From: Nitrospira sp.
Lineage (GTDB): Bacteria; Nitrospirota; Thermodesulfovibrionia; Thermodesulfovibrionales; SM23-35
Assembly: GCA_016873595.1 (NCBI GenBank)
Contig: VGWZ01000068.1
Location: 1 to 9,314, forward strand
DNA: 9,314 bases
Reading direction: 5' to 3'
The notes beneath the pieces are model-generated. The model had not been told where the DNA came from. It did no database searches and was given only the letters and a program-made list of their open reading frames with translations. Position 1 is the first letter of the stretch, and the number at the start of each line of letters is the position of its first letter. This document shows, one piece after another, positions 1 to 4,742 of this stretch. Position numbers and translations under genes: made by a program.

Positions 1-98
1 TAACGCCTGCTTAGTTGTCCCAACGTTGCTGACCCACTGAGCAATTCCTCAATTACTTGCCTCTTAAATGCTCCACTGTATGTCCTTCGTGCTCTCAT
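1..98 (-). CDS. IS3-like transposase OrfA, N-terminal part only
   Basis: The minus strand from ATG at 98-96 reads MRARRTYSGAFKRQVIEELL followed by SGSATLGQLSRR, then leaves the window. The pattern (R-R-x-Y-S-x-x-F-K-R-x-V-[IV]-E-E-x-L-S-G then a Q-L-[AS]-R-R-Y helix) is the start of the helix-turn-helix DNA-binding domain of IS3-family OrfA proteins, which recognise the element ends. Thirty-two residues are visible; the whole OrfA is usually about 90-120 residues, with OrfB (DDE catalytic domain) reached by -1 frameshifting. A purine-rich ribosome binding site (AAAGGGA) lies 7 bases upstream of the ATG, which supports this start. No stop or frameshift is seen in the visible part, so the gene could be functional. 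Confidence 0.7.
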   Translation of the reverse strand, partial: MRARRTYSGAFKRQVIEELLSGSATLGQLSRR

Positions 99-300
99 TA
101 CGAGTCCCTTTCCGCCATAAAGTATATTTCAAGGCTGATTCTGAATTTTTTGGCTTCGTCAAATGCCATAGAATCGATTTTCTCAGGCTAACCTGCACTT
201 ACTATACCCCATTGCCTCTGTGCCTTGATAATCTTTATGGCTTTTTGTACTCGCCAGCTTGCTAACCTTTTTGATCCTGGTGTCCAGTTAGAGGGGTTCA
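1..300 (-). mobile_element. One end of an IS3-like insertion sequence
   Basis: Read on the minus strand from 300 downwards, the element begins TGAACCCCTCTAACTGGACA, which fits the 5'-TG... terminal inverted repeat style of the IS3 family. A transposase OrfA start follows at 98. The plus-strand coding frame of the neighbouring secreted protein becomes meaningful exactly after base 300, so the element boundary is placed at 300/301. Between the tip and OrfA lies a leader of about 200 bases containing a 23-codon ORF (169 down to 98) whose TAA shares one base with the OrfA ATG (TAATG). The other end of the element is outside the window, so target-site duplication and intactness cannot be judged. 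Family assignment rests on the OrfA start and the tip, not on the catalytic domain. Confidence 0.65.
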
Positions 301-301
301 C

Positions 302-889
302 TCCAATTCTGCCTTTGCAGGAACAGCTACATTTTATTATTCAGATGGTCCGTGGTATGGAAGAGTTATAGACTCAGAAACAAAAAAACCAATCGAAGGT
401 GCTGTTGTGCTTGCCGTTTGGCAGAAGGTCTATGCAACACTTACAGATGATAGCTCATATTTTCTTGATGCAGTGGAGGTGCTTACAGACAAGGATGGAA
501 AATTTCTTATACCAAAGTTTAGTGCATTTAACATAAATCCTATTGCACGAATAGAAGGTCCAACCTTTATGATATATAAACCCGTGTACGCTGTTTTTCC
601 AGGTTTTGGGGCTCAGTATTTTGATAAATATTTCCCTGAAAATTTGAAGGTGGATACTTATACATTAGCTGAACTTTTTAAAAGAGGTATTTCGTTAGAA
701 TTCCCGAGACTCAGGACATGGATTGAACGCATTGATAGCCATTATTGGGCTTCCCCAGCATATGGTATTCCTGAAGCGAAGATTCCTAACTTTAAGAGAA
801 TCCTTAGCGAAGAGGAAAAATACTTAGAACCTATTAAATCAAAGTATAGATATGATAAAGAAAAGTTAAATATACCCATAGATAGATAA
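302..889 (+). pseudogene. Secreted protein with carboxypeptidase-regulatory-like domain, 5' end removed by IS insertion
   Basis: The open frame gives 195 residues starting SNSAFAGTATFYYSDG and ending at TAA 887-889. The string NSAFA followed by G resembles the end of a signal peptide (A-x-A cleavage site), so the mature protein is nearly complete while most of the signal peptide and the start codon are gone, replaced by the IS end at 300. The motif GRVIDSETKKPIEGAVVLAV, followed some 30 residues later by TDKDGKF, is the beta-sandwich signature of carboxypeptidase-regulatory-like domains. The C-terminal half (LEFPRLRTWIER, SEEEKYL) resembles uncharacterised secreted proteins in which this domain precedes a helical tail. 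A GTG at 407 is only an internal valine within the conserved motif. The frame is open back to a TGA at 272 inside the IS with no start codon, so export and probably expression are lost. The molecular role is unknown. Confidence 0.65.
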
Positions 890-914
890 ATCCTTGATAT
901 GGTAGGAGGATAAT

Positions 915-1187
915 ATGAGAAAAGGGCAACGAATCACAGGTGTATCTTCTCAGATAAATGATAAAAATATTGTTTATACCTATATTGTAGAAAATGAGAC
1001 AGGAACAGGGAATACAGAAAATTGGGAATTTTCGAAAAGGATTATTGGGATAATAAATATAGCTAATGGGCACAGACAGGAATTTGAGATAACCGAGGCT
1101 AATGCTTCAGGGTTTCTGACTGATATCTATAAGGATTATGATTACAAAGACTTAGCAGCCATTGGGGTTCACAGGGAAGCCAGATAA
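915..1187 (+). CDS. Small protein of unknown function
   Basis: Ninety residues from ATG 915 to TAA 1185-1187. The start is well supported: AGGAGG at 904-909 lies five bases before the ATG, and the gene follows the preceding secreted-protein gene by 25 bases, so the two were probably co-transcribed. I do not recognise the family. There is no signal peptide or membrane segment. The protein is hydrophilic, with an alternating pattern of probable strands (NIVYTYIVENETGTG, KRIIGIINIANGHRQEFEI) and a final stretch rich in D, Y and K (DIYKDYDYKDLAAIG), suggesting a small cytoplasmic alpha/beta or beta fold. If the gene depended on the promoter of its upstream neighbour, the IS insertion at 300 may have separated it from that promoter or placed it under element-driven transcription. 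Confidence 0.6.
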   Translation: MRKGQRITGVSSQINDKNIVYTYIVENETGTGNTENWEFSKRIIGIINIANGHRQEFEITEANASGFLTDIYKDYDYKDLAAIGVHREAR

Positions 1188-1207
1188 AGGCGGTAAGTGC
1201 AAAGGCA

Positions 1208-1257
1208 AGATTCTTCGCTATGCTCAGAATGACGATTAGCGAAGGGCTTGGAATGAC
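1208..1257. repeat. Dispersed palindromic repeat (AGATTCTTCGC...AGAATGAC type)
   Basis: AGATTCTTCGCTATGCTCAGAATGAC is followed by a second GAATGAC-ended block (GGCTTGGAATGAC). The first block is an imperfect hairpin with ATTCT 1210-1214 pairing AGAAT 1226-1230. A related element occurs at 9047-9116 in inverted orientation (ATTCTGAA...TTCAGAAT plus a second palindromic half). Short elements of this shape are scattered in high copy in several bacterial lineages. Assignment to that class is from memory and from the presence of two relatives in this window. Confidence 0.6.
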
Positions 1258-1519
1258 AAAAAGCAAAGAAGGGGGAAGGTTATAGAAGTCAGATTTAAAC
1301 TATATCCCAAATCCAGCGATAAACCATTATAGCTGAATAGCTGAGAATTAAAGGCGAAAAACAGAAGATTGTATGTTAGCTGAGACAAATATATCAGTCA
1401 GAGATACAGATAAAGGGCATTCACTCTATCCAGAGTGCTCTATTTCTCGAAAAAAGACCAGAAATGGACAGACTGCTCCCTTATCTGTTGGTTACGATGA
1501 TGGGAATACTATCTCAGAT
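1258..1519. other. Stretch without recognised gene
   Basis: No open frame of useful length with a ribosome binding site is seen on either strand. A small stem (CACTCT 1422-1427 with AGAGTG 1432-1437, loop ATCC) is present but has no U-tract. The stretch lies between a dispersed repeat and a transposase fragment and is most simply read as decayed mobile-element sequence. It may contain the 3' end of the IS1380-like element, but I cannot identify a terminal repeat. Confidence 0.4.
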
Positions 1520-1804
1520 TCATTGGAATTGTAGGCTGAGTATTCGTTCATAGGCATGAAGGATATCAGTAAACCGATGGATTCCCTGAGCTATCTTCAA
1601 GACAATATATCTGCTGTGTTTCACGATCCTTGCTGCCACATTAAAGAAGCGGTATCTCAATGCCTTAATAAATTTCTTCTTATACATGCTGGGCAACGCC
1701 AGCCTCTTGATCCAGTTGACAATGTTATATGCCAGCATGCCGATGGTCAGATATGCCCAGTTTGCATGGAATTCCTGACAGGGAAATTTATCAAATGAAG
1801 CTAA
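1520..1804 (-). pseudogene. C-terminal fragment of an IS1380-like transposase
   Basis: The minus-strand frame from about 1804 to the stop at 1522-1520 reads LASFDKFPCQEFHANWAYL, then IGMLAYNIVNWIKRLALP, then a basic segment with RFFNVAARIVKHSRYIVLKI. The order F-P-C-x-x-F-x-A-N-x-A-[YF] then LAYN-[IL], a lysine/arginine-rich linker, and A-[AG]-R-[IV]-V-[KR]-H is the C-terminal end of IS1380-family (DDE, IS4 superfamily) transposases, after the catalytic glutamate region. About 95 residues remain of a protein that is normally around 400-450. The catalytic D-D-E region is missing: upstream of 1804 the frame continues as unrelated sequence (KLSFSTGCQGQ) to a TTG at 1849. This is an inactive remnant. 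Confidence 0.7.
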
Positions 1805-1913
1805 TGGGGTCTGCCCTTGACAGCCTGTTGAAAAACTAAGTTTTCGCAAGTAAACTCTATGATCAAATTGTATTTTCTTGACATAAAAACCACTTTATCA
1901 AAATATTATCTTC

Positions 1914-1942
1914 TTCATAAGATTTTCAGCATTTGTTATAAT
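1914..1942 (+). promoter_or_regulatory. Probable sigma-70 promoter of the toxin-antitoxin module
   Basis: TTCATA at 1914-1919 (4 of 6 to the -35 consensus), 17-base spacer, and a perfect TATAAT at 1937-1942. The -10 box is about 28 bases before the antitoxin ATG. A short inverted repeat, ATCTT 1908-1912 and AAGAT 1919-1923, overlaps the -35 box and could be the site at which the antitoxin-toxin complex represses transcription; that is inference. Confidence 0.5.
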
Positions 1943-1970
1943 TAATCTGAAATCGAAAAGGGAGGTTGTT

Positions 1971-2174
1971 ATGCTTACAGCAAAGAGAAAGCCAGAAGTT
2001 GTAACTTTTCCAATCAGTGTTTTTGAAACAGCTAATACAAAAGATGACTTAGAAGACTGGCTTTTGTCACAAAACCAGAATTTTATAAAAAAAATGAGAA
2101 AAGCAAGAAAGGATGATATACAAGGTAAAGGCAAAGACTGGAAACATCTGAAAAAAGAATTATGTATAAAGTAA
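1971..2174 (+). CDS. Antitoxin of a type II RelE/ParE-family module
   Basis: Sixty-seven residues from ATG 1971, five bases after GGGAGG (1960-1965), to TAA 2172-2174. Its role is assigned mainly by context: a small hydrophilic, charged protein immediately upstream of, and overlapping by 13 bases, a RelE-type toxin gene. The C-terminal half (KDDLEDWLLSQNQNFIKKMR, then a KARKDDIQGKG stretch and LKKEL) is strongly helical and charged, typical of the segment that wraps around and neutralises the toxin. The middle DLEDWLLSQN followed by F-[IL]-K-K-x-R-K-A-R is a pattern I associate with small antitoxins paired with RelE proteins. The N-terminal part (VVTFPISVFETA) could form the short strand used in dimerisation; a classical ribbon-helix-helix or Phd fold is not obvious. 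Expected to be protease-sensitive and autoregulatory, by family analogy. Confidence 0.65.
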   Translation: MLTAKRKPEVVTFPISVFETANTKDDLEDWLLSQNQNFIKKMRKARKDDIQGKGKDWKHLKKELCIK

Positions 2175-2446
2175 CCTTCCTGCCTGATGCTGAAAAATCC
2201 TTCAAAAGACTTGATAAACCCATACAATTGAGAATTACTTCAAAAATTGACTGGCTTGCAGAGTATGCAGATAAAATTATCCATCATCCACTCACGTCTT
2301 TGCCGGATGATTTAAGAGGATTATGCAGAATAAGGGTTGGAGATTATCGGATGTTGTACTGGGTTTATAACGAGACTCAGCAAATAAAAATTTATGAGAT
2401 TGAACATAGGAGTAAAGATTACCATTCTGTAAAAAAGTCCTTTTGA
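2162..2446 (+). CDS. RelE/ParE-family toxin
   Basis: Ninety-four residues, the usual length of RelE/ParE toxins. The N terminus (MYKVTFLPDAEKSFKRLDK) is the first strand and helix typical of the family, followed by the second helix (QLRITSKIDWLAE), a loop with LPDDLRGLCRIRVGDYRMLY, and the end IYEIEHRSKDYHS. In RelE the corresponding residues form the ribosome-dependent mRNA cleavage site. Here R56, R58, R63, R83 and Y87 are present and suitably placed, so the mRNA interferase (RelE/StbE) branch is favoured over gyrase-poisoning ParE, though sequence alone does not settle it. The ATG at 2162 lies inside the antitoxin gene (13-base overlap) and has no strong ribosome binding site of its own, implying translational coupling that keeps antitoxin in excess. 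The frame is complete, with no obvious damage. Confidence 0.8.
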   Translation: MYKVTFLPDAEKSFKRLDKPIQLRITSKIDWLAEYADKIIHHPLTSLPDDLRGLCRIRVGDYRMLYWVYNETQQIKIYEIEHRSKDYHSVKKSF

Positions 2447-2626
2447 TGAAAGAAAAAAATAGACGTTGTCCTCGCTCACTCATTCGGTAACTTTTAGTCT
2501 ACGACCCATAGGGAAGTTTATCAAAAAGTATCATACAGAAATTCTTCTCCTGCCTTTCCTATATAGCTGATTGGTTTTATTATATATTTCACGACCCCAT
2601 TTCTATTTTTAAGATTAAGATTATTA

Positions 2627-2656
2627 TTGACATATGGTATTTAATTCTTTTATACT
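2627..2656 (+). promoter_or_regulatory. Promoter of the efflux operon
   Basis: A perfect TTGACA at 2627-2632 is followed after 18 bases by TATACT at 2651-2656 (5 of 6 to the -10 consensus). The predicted transcription start, near 2662-2664, would leave only about 7-9 untranslated bases before the regulator ATG at 2671. The last base of the -10 box is the first base of the first operator palindrome, so bound regulator should block polymerase. Confidence 0.65.
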
Positions 2657-2685
2657 GAACAAAGGTTCACATGAACAGACGTTCA
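2656..2685. promoter_or_regulatory. Two tandem TetR-type operator palindromes
   Basis: TGAAC-AAAG-GTTCA (2656-2669) and TGAAC-AGAC-GTTCA (2672-2685) are two perfect 5+5 palindromes with identical arms and 4-base spacers, centre to centre 16 bases apart. The first covers the end of the -10 box and the start site. The second overlaps the ATG (2671-2673) and codons 1-5 of the TetR gene. TGAAC-N-GTTCA half-sites are common in operators of efflux-linked TetR regulators. Two sites 16 bases apart would allow two dimers to bind, as known for QacR. Binding by this regulator is inferred. Confidence 0.7.
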
Positions 2686-3267
2686 GGTATAGAGTCCAGA
2701 AAGAGAATCCTTGATGCTGCCATGCAGGTTTTCTCCAGGCAAGGCTTTGCAAAGGCAAACATCAGGGAGATCGCAAAAGTCGCAGGTATAAGCGTAGGTG
2801 GTTTGTATCTTTATTTCAAAAATAAAGAGGAACTCTATCTAAGCTTTATCAAGGACGGGATGAATGACATGATGCAGAAGACAGAGATAATCGTCGAATC
2901 TCATCAATCACCCACCAGGACTCTCTACGATTTCCTCAAGGTGCATATCGATTCTGCAATCAAACATAGAGAACTTATTCTTGTACATATAAGAGAGCTT
3001 GGATTTACGTTCGCCCTGGAACATAAAAGGCAATATATGAGAAACCAGCGAAAACTGGTTGAGAAGATTATAGACAAGGGAATTCGCACTGGTGAGTTCA
3101 GGAGATGTAATATGAAAGAGACGGCGCGAATTATCATGGGGACGGTCAGAGGCGTTATGCTGTCAATGGCTATGGATAAGGATGTTATTGTGACGGCAAG
3201 GAGACTGACTGAACTTTTACTGAATGGGCTTTTAAGGAGTGATAAACAGTCGGTCGAAGTCCATTAA
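2671..3267 (+). CDS. TetR-family transcriptional repressor of the efflux operon
   Basis: One hundred ninety-eight residues, normal for TetR. Residues 8-55 form the DNA-binding domain: helix 1 (RKRILDAAMQVFSRQGF), then the helix-turn-helix with IREIAKVAGISVGGLYLYF, ending in the family hallmark LYxYFxNKEEL. The remaining helices (about 60-190) form the ligand-binding and dimerisation core, which cannot be matched to a ligand from sequence. An in-frame TGA at 2656-2658 rules out a start further upstream, so ATG 2671 is used; AAAGG at 2661-2665 could serve as ribosome binding site, though it would sit at the very 5' end of the transcript. The gene is first in an operon with the outer membrane factor (28-base gap), adaptor and pump. 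Two palindromes over its promoter and first codons point to autorepression relieved by a pump substrate. Confidence 0.9.
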   Translation: MNRRSGIESRKRILDAAMQVFSRQGFAKANIREIAKVAGISVGGLYLYFKNKEELYLSFIKDGMNDMMQKTEIIVESHQSPTRTLYDFLKVHIDSAIKHRELILVHIRELGFTFALEHKRQYMRNQRKLVEKIIDKGIRTGEFRRCNMKETARIIMGTVRGVMLSMAMDKDVIVTARRLTELLLNGLLRSDKQSVEVH

Positions 3268-3295
3268 GTGAAAGGCGTCATAAAAAGGAAATGAG

Positions 3296-4588
3296 ATGAA
3301 AAGAATAATTTTAATGCTCCTCGCAATCATCTTATCTACCCACTCTGCGTATGCAGTGGAATATAGCCTAGAGGACCTCTACAGAATTGCCCTCGAGCGG
3401 TCTGAACAGATCAAGATATCAGAGGAAGACCTTTATATTGCAGAGAGAGGTAAAGACAAAGCTACGGCAGCATTACTCCCTACTGTTTCTGCCTTTAGCG
3501 ATTATACAAAATATAATAAGAAAAAATTAGGCTCTGCAGGTTCTCTTATTCAGCCAGAAAGTTCTACATCATGGGGTGTAAGGCTCGACCAATCACTTTC
3601 ATTGGGCGGAAGGGAATTAACGGCATTTAAAATATCGAAAGAAAACATCGAAAAAAGTAAATATGACCTCTATGCAGTAAAAGAAAACTATCTTTTTAAT
3701 GTTTCCTCTGCCTACTATGACGTCCTGAAGGCAAAGAAGACCCTTGAAATTGCCCGTGCGAATAGAGAAAGGCTCACCAAACACAGAGACGCTGCAGCAA
3801 CAAGACTCAAAGTTGGTGAGGTTACCAAGACTGACCTCCTGAGGGCACAGGCTGAGTTATCCGGATCACAATCAGAAGTAGTACGAGCAGAAAACGGGTT
3901 AAAGCTCGCAAGGGCTGTACTTGCAAGGCTTGTTGGATTAAGTAGAGATTATGACATTAAGGCATCTGATTTCAAAAAAGAAACCCTTGAAGAATTTGCA
4001 CTGGGTTCGTTGGTAGAAAAGGCTATCACAGAGAGAGCAGAATTAAAATCTTTTATTCTTCAAAAAAGTATTGCTGAAGAACAGGTTACATTTGCAAAGG
4101 GAGCATACTGGCCAACTCTTTCCATCCAGGGTGTGTATGCAAGAGTAGATGAGAGTCCTGCAACAGCTTTTCTCGTTAAAGATGACATTTTTGGCGTACT
4201 GAGCCTGACATTTCCTTTTTTTGAGGGAGGCCTTCGAAAGGCAGAAGTGAGAGAGACAGAAGCTAAGCAAAGGCAAGCAGAGTTAGCCATTGAGGATTTA
4301 AAGAAGTCAATTGCTATTGAAGTAGAAAATGCGTATCTTGATTTTATGACACAGAAAGATGTGCTCAAGTCTCTCGAAGATCAGCTTAAGTTTGCAAGAG
4401 AAAATTTTACTTCTATCTCAAAGCAGTATGAATTCGGTCTGGCTCATAGCATAGATGTGATAGATTCCAACACGCTCCTTGTCACTGCTGAAAGGCAATT
4501 CACTGATGCACACTATAACTATCAGCTTTCTATTTTGAAGGTGGAAAAGGCAACGGGAACACTTTTAAAGACAGTAATCAGTAAATAG
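3296..4588 (+). CDS. TolC-like outer membrane efflux protein
   Basis: Four hundred thirty residues. Residues 1-20 are a signal peptide (MKRIILMLLAIILSTHSAYA, cleavage after A-Y-A), so the protein is exported. The mature part has the duplicated outer membrane efflux protein (OEP) architecture: a first repeat at about 25-215 beginning SLEDLYRIALERSEQIK, with the conserved V-G-E-V-T-x-x-D-L-L-R-A-Q-A-E-L segment near 170-190, and a second repeat at about 225-425 containing F-P-F-F-E-G-G and a matching YEFGLAHSIDVIDSN segment. Such proteins trimerise into an outer-membrane beta-barrel with a long periplasmic alpha-helical tunnel that docks onto the adaptor. The start is supported by AGGA at 3286-3289, six bases before ATG. 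Its last four codons and TAG stop lie within a tandem heptamer array. Substrate cannot be deduced. Confidence 0.92.
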   Translation: MKRIILMLLAIILSTHSAYAVEYSLEDLYRIALERSEQIKISEEDLYIAERGKDKATAALLPTVSAFSDYTKYNKKKLGSAGSLIQPESSTSWGVRLDQSLSLGGRELTAFKISKENIEKSKYDLYAVKENYLFNVSSAYYDVLKAKKTLEIARANRERLTKHRDAAATRLKVGEVTKTDLLRAQAELSGSQSEVVRAENGLKLARAVLARLVGLSRDYDIKASDFKKETLEEFALGSLVEKAITERAELKSFILQKSIAEEQVTFAKGAYWPTLSIQGVYARVDESPATAFLVKDDIFGVLSLTFPFFEGGLRKAEVRETEAKQRQAELAIEDLKKSIAIEVENAYLDFMTQKDVLKSLEDQLKFARENFTSISKQYEFGLAHSIDVIDSNTLLVTAERQFTDAHYNYQLSILKVEKATGTLLKTVISK

Positions 4589-4600
4589 TGATCAGTAAAC
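4573..4600 (+). repeat. Heptamer array across the TolC-like gene stop (4 units)
   Basis: Four consecutive 7-base units in register: AGTAATC, AGTAAAT, AGTGATC, AGTAAAC. They encode V427-K430 and contain the TAG stop (4586-4588). They differ in sequence from the AGTCAGN units at the ends of the next two genes but share the AGT start and the period of seven. Confidence 0.6.
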
Positions 4601-4636
4601 CCCGTTGGAATTGCACATGGGGCATTCCTACGGGGT
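4599..4636 (+). promoter_or_regulatory. Stable hairpin between TolC-like gene and adaptor gene
   Basis: ACCCCGT (4599-4605) pairs with ACGGGGT (4630-4636). After a T-T mismatch, GGAAT (4607-4611) pairs with ATTCC (4624-4628). This gives 12 pairs in a 13-level stem with a 12-base loop. No U-run follows, so it is not a standard terminator. It begins at the last base pair of the heptamer array, 16 bases after which the AGGAG of the small ORF at 4653 is reached. It may be an mRNA-processing or stability element, an attenuator, or a palindromic repeat copy; the sequence does not decide. Confidence 0.5.
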
Positions 4637-4652
4637 AAACAGGAGAGGATAA

Positions 4653-4742
4653 ATGCAATATATTTACAGGAAAGAAGATTTATTAAACAAACGTGATGAA
4701 GTAGGACTTTTATATAAATTCACAGGAGCGATTTCAAAATGA
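4653..4742 (+). CDS. Possible 29-residue leader ORF coupled to the adaptor gene
   Basis: ATG 4653 follows AGGAG (4641-4645) by seven bases, a better ribosome binding site arrangement than that of the adaptor itself. The frame runs 29 codons (MQYIYRKEDLLNKRDEVGLL, then YKFTGAISK) and ends with TGA 4740-4742, which overlaps the adaptor ATG as ATGA. That overlap is the standard form of translational coupling. The peptide is charged and not membrane-like, has no run of a regulatory amino acid, and matches nothing I recognise. It could be a leader that sets adaptor translation, a real small protein, or the remnant of a larger lost gene. A chance ORF of this length is possible, but the combination of strong ribosome binding site and exact ATGA junction makes translation likely. 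Confidence 0.45.
   Translation: MQYIYRKEDLLNKRDEVGLLYKFTGAISK

Noticed and set aside
68..265. Plus-strand open frame of 65 codons
   Set aside because: It is antisense to the IS end and OrfA start, with no ribosome binding site and no protein-like pattern.
407..889. GTG at 407 as the true start of the carboxypeptidase-regulatory-like protein
   Set aside because: The conserved domain motif begins upstream (GRVIDSETKKPIEG at about 359-400), the frame is open back to the IS junction, and no ribosome binding site precedes 407.
1422..1437. Stem CACTCT/AGAGTG as a terminator
   Set aside because: It has only six pairs and is not followed by a U-run.
1556..1798. Plus-strand 80-codon open frame
   Set aside because: It is the antisense shadow of the recognisable IS1380-like transposase fragment.
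1878..1909. TTGACA 1878-1883 with TATTAT 1904-1909 as toxin-antitoxin promoter
   Set aside because: The spacer is 20 bases, too long for a good sigma-70 promoter. TTCATA-17-TATAAT just downstream is better, though the TTGACA may add a weak second promoter.
3248..3263. AGTC repeats at the end of the TetR gene as a fourth heptamer array
   Set aside because: The two AGTC strings are 10 bases apart, not in a 7-base register, so there is no real array.
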